Source: Welwitschia mirabilis | Lineage: Eukaryota; Gnetophyta; Gnetopsida; Welwitschiales | Assembly: GCA_051453625.1 (NCBI GenBank) | Contig: JBOZIK010000001.1 | Span: forward strand, 214,747,321 to 214,811,320 | Direction of reading: 5' to 3' | Length of the DNA: 64,000 bases | Shown here: positions 59,396 through 64,000 of the stretch, one piece after another | Layout of the letters: each line of letters starts with the position of its first letter | How positions within the stretch are numbered: the first letter of the stretch is position 1 | Notes under the pieces: generated by a model | Database searches by the model: none | Seen by the model: the letters and a program-made list of their open reading frames with translations, nothing else | What the model was told of the DNA's origin: nothing | Made by a program: the position numbers and the translations under genes

Positions 59396-60829
59396 ATGTT
59401 GTGTATTCAAGGGATGATCAATATTATGGCCTTATTGGTTGACATGATATGAGGAGCTGTTACCAAGTTAAAAAGGTCATGCATTAGGAATAATATATTA
59501 GTACATTGAATTTGTAACGTGGGTTGGTATGTTACAAATGCAACTAACCACTTTAGTTGGCGATGTTAATTTAGAAAGCATATGTCCCCCCTTTAAAGCC
59601 AGGTAAACCCATCTTGAAGAATTTCTTACAAATGAAAGAATTATATCCTTTCATTAAAAAAAAAAAAAGAAATTTTCTAAATAGAAAAGGATTTCTCAAG
59701 TATAAAGATCCATAATATTTATGAGTAAATGATTAAAAACATTAGATAAAATTTATGATCATTATGATTTATCATCAAAACTTGTATGGTCTTATATAGC
59801 ACCTAAGAAATTTAGATTTTGGGTTAGTAAAAAATGGAAGAAGTTTTCTCAAAAATGAGTATTTTTAGATGACAAACTAAATAATATACCAACATATACT
59901 TTTACATATTATAAAAAAAATTTATTTTTAAACTAAACAAAATGTTACTAATTTAATNNNNNNNNNNNNNNNNNNNNNNNNNNNNNNNNNNNNNNNNNNN
60001 NNNNNNNNNNNNNNNNNNNNNNNNNNNNNNNNNNNNNNNNNNNNNNNNNNNNNNNNNATGGTCTTATATAGCACCTAAGAAATTTAGATTTTGGATTAGT
60101 AAACAATGGAAGAAGTTTTCTCAAAAACGAGTATTTTTAGAGGAGAAACTAAATAATATACCAACATATACTTTTACATATTATAAAAAATTTATTTTTT
60201 AAACTAAACAAAATGTTACTAATTTAATTTTTTAGCATATGATTATCTTGATTTTAGGAAAAAAAAATGTTCTTCTCTAGTAGTCTTAAGTCAATGAAAA
60301 ACAAAAGGAATTGGAGCTTTTTCAGCAAATCAAATTTGGTGAGATTTTTCACTCAAATTTTATCCTATTAAGAACATATTATTAAGCTCTTTGACTTTCA
60401 AATTATTAGTATTTTACTTTTACAGGAGCTAAATGTTTATAGTTCCAACAGTAAAGCCCAAATTTTAGTATTACTTACGTTACCAACCTTTACCTAAAAT
60501 GTCTAAACATAAATAAGAAACTACTAAAATTCCTTACAATTATGATATGGATGAAACCATGATCTATTTGTATTAATACCATTAAGACAAACAAATAAAC
60601 ATATCTATATAAATAAGAAATTTATACTACTAAGATCACTTAATAGTCTCTAAGGATTTTATGTATCTAGATGGTTTCAAATTCTTATTATCTTAAAGTA
60701 CTCTATTCTAATGAAATATAGAAGAAAAATAATTATGATGGATTAATGAGTTTTCAAAAATTAATTTTAAAAGTAATGACTAAATGAAATGAATTTATTA
60801 TTTATCAATTAACTTTCATCATTATTATT
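59396..60829 (+). other. Unassigned region with a partly open plus-strand reading
   Basis: At 59775-59860 and again at 60058-60150 the plus strand reads WSYIAPKKFRFWVSKKWKKF, then about 30 more open codons. I do not recognise it. The two occurrences are a 172-bp duplicate (59786-59957 with 60058-60229) around a 100-N gap. Possibly a fragment of a plant transposon protein. Confidence 0.35.
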
Positions 60830-61070
60830 ATTAGGCTCATGTTTAGATTCTTTAATCTGAAGTTGACATTCTTCTATAATTTTTTTAAAAATTACAAAAA
60901 CTAGAGTAAGACCTTGATTATCATTATCATTAATCTTCTTAGAAGATTTAGGTCTTTTACCTTTAGGGTCAATTTCAAGTTTAGGCCTTCATGGAACTTC
61001 TTACCTATGCTTAGGATGGTTATGAATGATACCTAATTTATACAAGTTACATGTTTAGGAGAAGGGTTTT
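60830..61070 (-). pseudogene. Lys-rich ORF fragment, possible zinc-knuckle tail
   Basis: The minus strand reads about 75 codons with few stops: CNLYKLGIIHNHPKH, then WRPKLEIDPKGKRPKSSKK, IIEECQLQIKESKHEPNNN. The first part faintly resembles a Cys/His knuckle next to a basic Arg-Pro-Lys stretch, as at the end of some plant transposases, but spacing is off by one and two Cys are missing. It abuts the LTR of element C. Family not established. Confidence 0.3.
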
Positions 61071-61083
61071 TATACCAACACAA

Positions 61084-62576
61084 TGTTAGAATGACATCCA
61101 TCATGACTAGGTTCATATCAATTTATTAGCATATTACAGTGTTCAAGATGTTAGCTCACAGTTGGCCTCTGTTGTGATGTCAACTTGACCTATTTAATAA
61201 ACTCATGAAGTACATTTTTAGGTCTTATTAATAGGTTTTTCTAGGGATTTATATAAACTCTACAAAGCTTTCATATAAATCAAAAGATGCAATAATTTCC
61301 CAAATAAGAAGCCATTTTTTAATAATAATGAACCAAATCCATGTGATGAATATCTATTAGTCATCCTTCATGTCATGGGGATGATAGAGGGGTTGACATA
61401 TATAAAAGTATGGGCATCCTCTATGTCATGGGAATGATAATCAAAACAACAGTTAGCATTTTTTATACATGCTAAGCATTAGTTAGTAAATGGAGTATCA
61501 TCCTCTATGTCATGGGGATGACATGAGGGATGAGGCTCAAAATAATTTACAAAGTTAATTAAATTGTTATGAAAGGGTGAATCTAACTCTACCTCTTTGT
61601 TTCACAGCCTTTAGTAACCTATTCCAATCTATAAATAAGCCCTTTCAGACCTTACTAAAAATCATCCTTTGTTAGATATTGTTAGAGGTAAGAAGATCCA
61701 TCCTACTTATGAGAAGAATCACATTGATGTTAGGCAGTGAATCTTCCATTGAGGAGTTTTTATCATAAGGGGATGTAGTTCAATTTCAATAATAAAAGTA
61801 TTAATTAAATTAAAATCTTTTCAAATGCTTTATTATTTTTCCTTATCGCTTACCTTAATTGTAATTNNNNNNNNNNNNNNNNNNNNNNNNNNNNNNNNNN
61901 NNNNNNNNNNNNNNNNNNNNNNNNNNNNNNNNNNNNNNNNNNNNNNNNNNNNNNNNNNNNNNNNNNAGACCCTACTAAAAATCATCCTTTGTTAGATATT
62001 ATTAGAGGTAAGAAGATCCATCCTATTTATGAGAAGAATTACATTGGTGTTAGGTAGTGAATCTTCCATTGAGGAGTTTTTATCATAAGTGGATGTAGTT
62101 CAATTTCAACAATAAAAGTATTGATTAAATTAAAATCTTTTCAAATGATTTATTATTTTTCCTTATAGCTTACCTTAATTGTAATTTAAATAACATGAAT
62201 TTTAGATAAAATAGATTATAAGGATTACCCTAGGCGATAGTATATTGGAAGTTGAATTAATTAATTGCATTAGAATTACATTCATTACATTACATTACAT
62301 TACATTACATTACATTGCATAGCATTTCATCTTCATCTTGCATTATTTAATTTTATTTCATTGAAAGAAAAATTCCAAAATATAGCATTCTTTTTTTTTA
62401 TGAAATTAATGTTTCAAATTCTATTTTAAAAGTCTTCTCTAAATGTATGACATTTAGATTGATTCCACTATACAAATGTGTATTGTGTGCAATTAGATTA
62501 TTAGCTTTCCAGATGTTGTAAGTTAAACTTGATCTTTAGAATATTAGAATTAAAAGTACAAATATGCATTACTACA
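61084..62576 (+). repeat. 5' LTR of element C
   Basis: It starts TGTTAGAATG and ends ATTACTACA. It carries three palindromic motifs (61359-61397, 61411-61440, 61496-61538), a TATA-like box TATAAATAA (61630-61638) and the GTAAGAAGATCCATCC...CTTCCATTGAGGAG module (61690-61760). The start is less certain than the end. A 220-bp duplicate (61647-61866 with 61967-62186) surrounds a 100-N gap. Confidence 0.6.
62283..62317 (+). repeat. (ATTAC)n microsatellite
   Basis: About seven perfect CATTA/ATTAC units in the U5 part of the element C LTR. Element B has a decayed ATTAC-like stretch at 12170-12230 in the corresponding place. Confidence 0.85.
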
Positions 62577-62579
62577 TTT

Positions 62580-62595
62580 TTGTGTCATTTCTAGG
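62580..62595 (+). promoter_or_regulatory. Decayed primer-binding site of element C
   Basis: TTGTGTCATTTCTAGG is a degraded match to the tRNA-Asp-type site seen better in element E. It is placed directly after the LTR end. Confidence 0.5.
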
Positions 62596-63082
62596 AAAGA
62601 CTTCAGGAGGAAAAGGAAGATTTTCATTACTCAAGTAAGTATTTTGAATTCATTTCAATTTATTTGTTTGAGTAATATTGTATTTTATCTTTTTGGATCT
62701 ACTTGCAATTACTTGATTACCTTTTGGTCTATAAGTAATTATTTGATTATATATTTTGAGTGTACTATAATTTCCTTTCTTAAAAATTATAATTTTTATT
62801 TATTATAATTTTTCTTTGTTTACTTTTAGGTGTAGTTTTAATAATTCATATTTCAATTTAACAATCTATTATATCTACCCCTCACACTTTGTGTGATCTT
62901 GGGGATTACCACATTAATTATTATTTGTAATAAACTTGGCCTACACTTTATGCTTCGAGTGAGCTAATTCATTGCCACATTCATTTAATATATCCTAATT
63001 CTTCTACCTTCATGTCATCCTAGAGATTGATGCCACTTTAATGTAAAGAAGTTTGTTTAACATAAATTAATCTTACAAGATA

Positions 63083-64000
63083 ATGGTAAATAGTAGAAAA
63101 GGCAAATACACTCATGGAAAACATTTTCTTGATGAAGCCATCAAACAAGGTCTGGTGGAATTCAATTTAAAAACTCAAGATGAGAAAGAAAAATTTAATT
63201 CTTTACTTGAGTAAGATGATTATTCTACATTTACTATTTCTTATTTTCATACTTCTAATTCTTTGAAAATTTCTAAATATCAACCAAGTTCTACTAAAAA
63301 TCTTGCCTCTTCTCTTTTGCTTAATCATCCTAATACTCTTACCTTAATGGCATCTAATAAATATTCACTCAAAAAATTAGGATGTTTTAATTCAAATGTT
63401 ACTTTAAAGAATATATTATCTAATAAAAAGAGGAAACTTTAAAACCCATTTATCCTCCCTTCTAGAGATGATGTAGAGTTAAAAAACTTGAATGCCTATC
63501 CTACCTTTTCTAGAGAATATAATAAAGACCTATTCCAACATATAGCCTATATTGAACAACTCATTCTTACTTTAGGAAATGTGAAAAATAAAATTTTTGA
63601 TAGGACCTACATGATAATCTTTCCATTTACCTTAAAAGGAAAAGAAAAAAATTGGCTTAAAACCATTACACATAGAAGTCTTAATTTATGGAATTATGTA
63701 TAAGAAGTTTTTATCAAATGGTCCATGAATGAGATAATCATGAGGATAAGAAGAAAATAAGTAACAAATAACAATACCCTCATGAAGTTATTCCTCAACA
63801 TATGAAAGATTCTTGATTGCCATGTCATTCAACCCAGAGAATGAGTTTGAAAAACAAGAACTTATTAATCACTTTTATAGTGAATTGAATAGTTAAACTA
63901 AACAAATGGTAGATTTTTCATGTGGTGGAGATTTACTCAATTTAACCTTATACAATGCTTGAAACTTATTAGAAGACCTTATAGAAAGAAGTTAAAATTG
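63083..64000 (+). pseudogene. Ty3/gypsy gag (element C), runs off the window
   Basis: The frame starts at ATG 63083 (MVNSRKGKYTHGKHFLDEAI), with in-frame stops at 63212, 63440 and 63701 at positions typical of former Gln codons. The core shows DDVELKNLNAYPTFSREYNK, QLILTLGNV, then FPFTLKGKEKNWLKTI and SLNLW (63612-63695), the Retrotrans_gag signature. After a frameshift it continues NPENEFEKQELINHFYSEL, MVDFSCGGDLLNLTLYNA and LLEDLIERS, matching the C-terminal G-x-L-L/M-N-x-T...A-x-x-L-I-E-x-x part. The open stretch 63488-63703 is only the middle. This is the best-preserved gag in the window. Confidence 0.85.

Larger units (their letters stand above)
1122..61966. other. Assembly gaps (26 N-runs)
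   Basis: Exactly 100 N: 1122, 2269, 5287, 17436, 22084, 23601, 33870, 34200, 42704, 47075, 59958, 61867 (start positions). Exactly 10 N: 6864, 11853, 14778, 18992. Other sizes: 7162 (584), 8931 (195), 13295 (547), 20808 (561), 34558 (151), 40531 (257), 45104 (481), 48507 (123), 52378 (436), 58569 (461). Open frames crossing these runs have no meaning. Confidence 0.9.
61084..64000 (+). mobile_element. Ty3/gypsy element C, 5' part
   Basis: 5' LTR (61084-62576), decayed tRNA-Asp-type primer site (62580-62595), leader, and gag from 63083 to the window end. The leader after the primer site (AGGAAGATTTTCATTACTCAAGTAAG) aligns with those of elements A and E. Protease and pol would lie beyond the window. 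Confidence 0.75.

Noticed and set aside
1-64000. A host protein-coding gene with introns
   Set aside because: No run of conserved exons was seen outside the retroelements. The remaining stretches are AT-rich with stops in all frames.

Overview
The window looks like intergenic DNA from a large, repeat-rich plant genome. It is very AT-rich (roughly three quarters A+T by eye), has few CpGs, and contains plant-type LTR retrotransposons and a plant RTE-type LINE. I found no intact host gene, rRNA, functional tRNA or CRISPR array. Almost every recognisable coding stretch is a retroelement relic full of in-frame TAA/TAG/TGA codons, mostly where CAA/CAG/TGG would be expected, as if cytosines had decayed on both strands. 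The sequence is a draft scaffold with 26 N-gaps. Most of the 100-N gaps are flanked by near-identical copies of the same sequence, so many apparent tandem duplications may be assembly artefacts.

Layout. 1-8801: Ty3/gypsy element A, minus strand, with gag, retropepsin, a decayed tRNA-Asp-type primer site and LTRs. 8884-12434: the 3' half of another gypsy-like element (B, plus strand) with an unassigned ORF and a TG...CA LTR. 12435-12586 and 22450-about 26400: gypsy element D, minus strand (gag, protease, RT). Its RT domain is cut in two by Copia-1 (minus strand, 12587-22449, 5-bp target duplication AAAAT). About 28000-30160: RTE-type LINE ORF2 relic, minus strand. 30171-51145: Copia-2 (plus strand, target duplication GAAAT), whose gag is interrupted by gypsy-like element E (plus strand, 32496-44699, target duplication AAGAG/AAGAT). 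51146-57547: unassigned degenerate repeats. 57548-59395: an LTR-like copy with a 64-bp minisatellite, related to one inside E (39196-40330). 61084-end: 5' LTR, primer site and gag of gypsy element C, running off the window.

The parts fit together as nested insertions: Copia-1 inside D, E inside Copia-2, Copia-2 beside or inside the LINE, and probably A inside B inside D. The two Copia copies share an unusual architecture. Each has gag (with protease in one copy), then an intron-like block bounded by GTAAGT and AG, then an ORF resembling the plant 'putative transposon protein' domain. No RT or integrase was recognised in either, which suggests a non-autonomous family. Elements B and E share a second non-standard ORF.

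An imperfect palindromic motif (arms TCATCCTC / GGGATGA around a core like ATCATCTAGATGAT) recurs more than twenty times in the gypsy-related elements. An AGACATCT/AGATGTCT octamer and an 82-bp tandem repeat mark the Copia family. I regard these as the least explained signals in the window.
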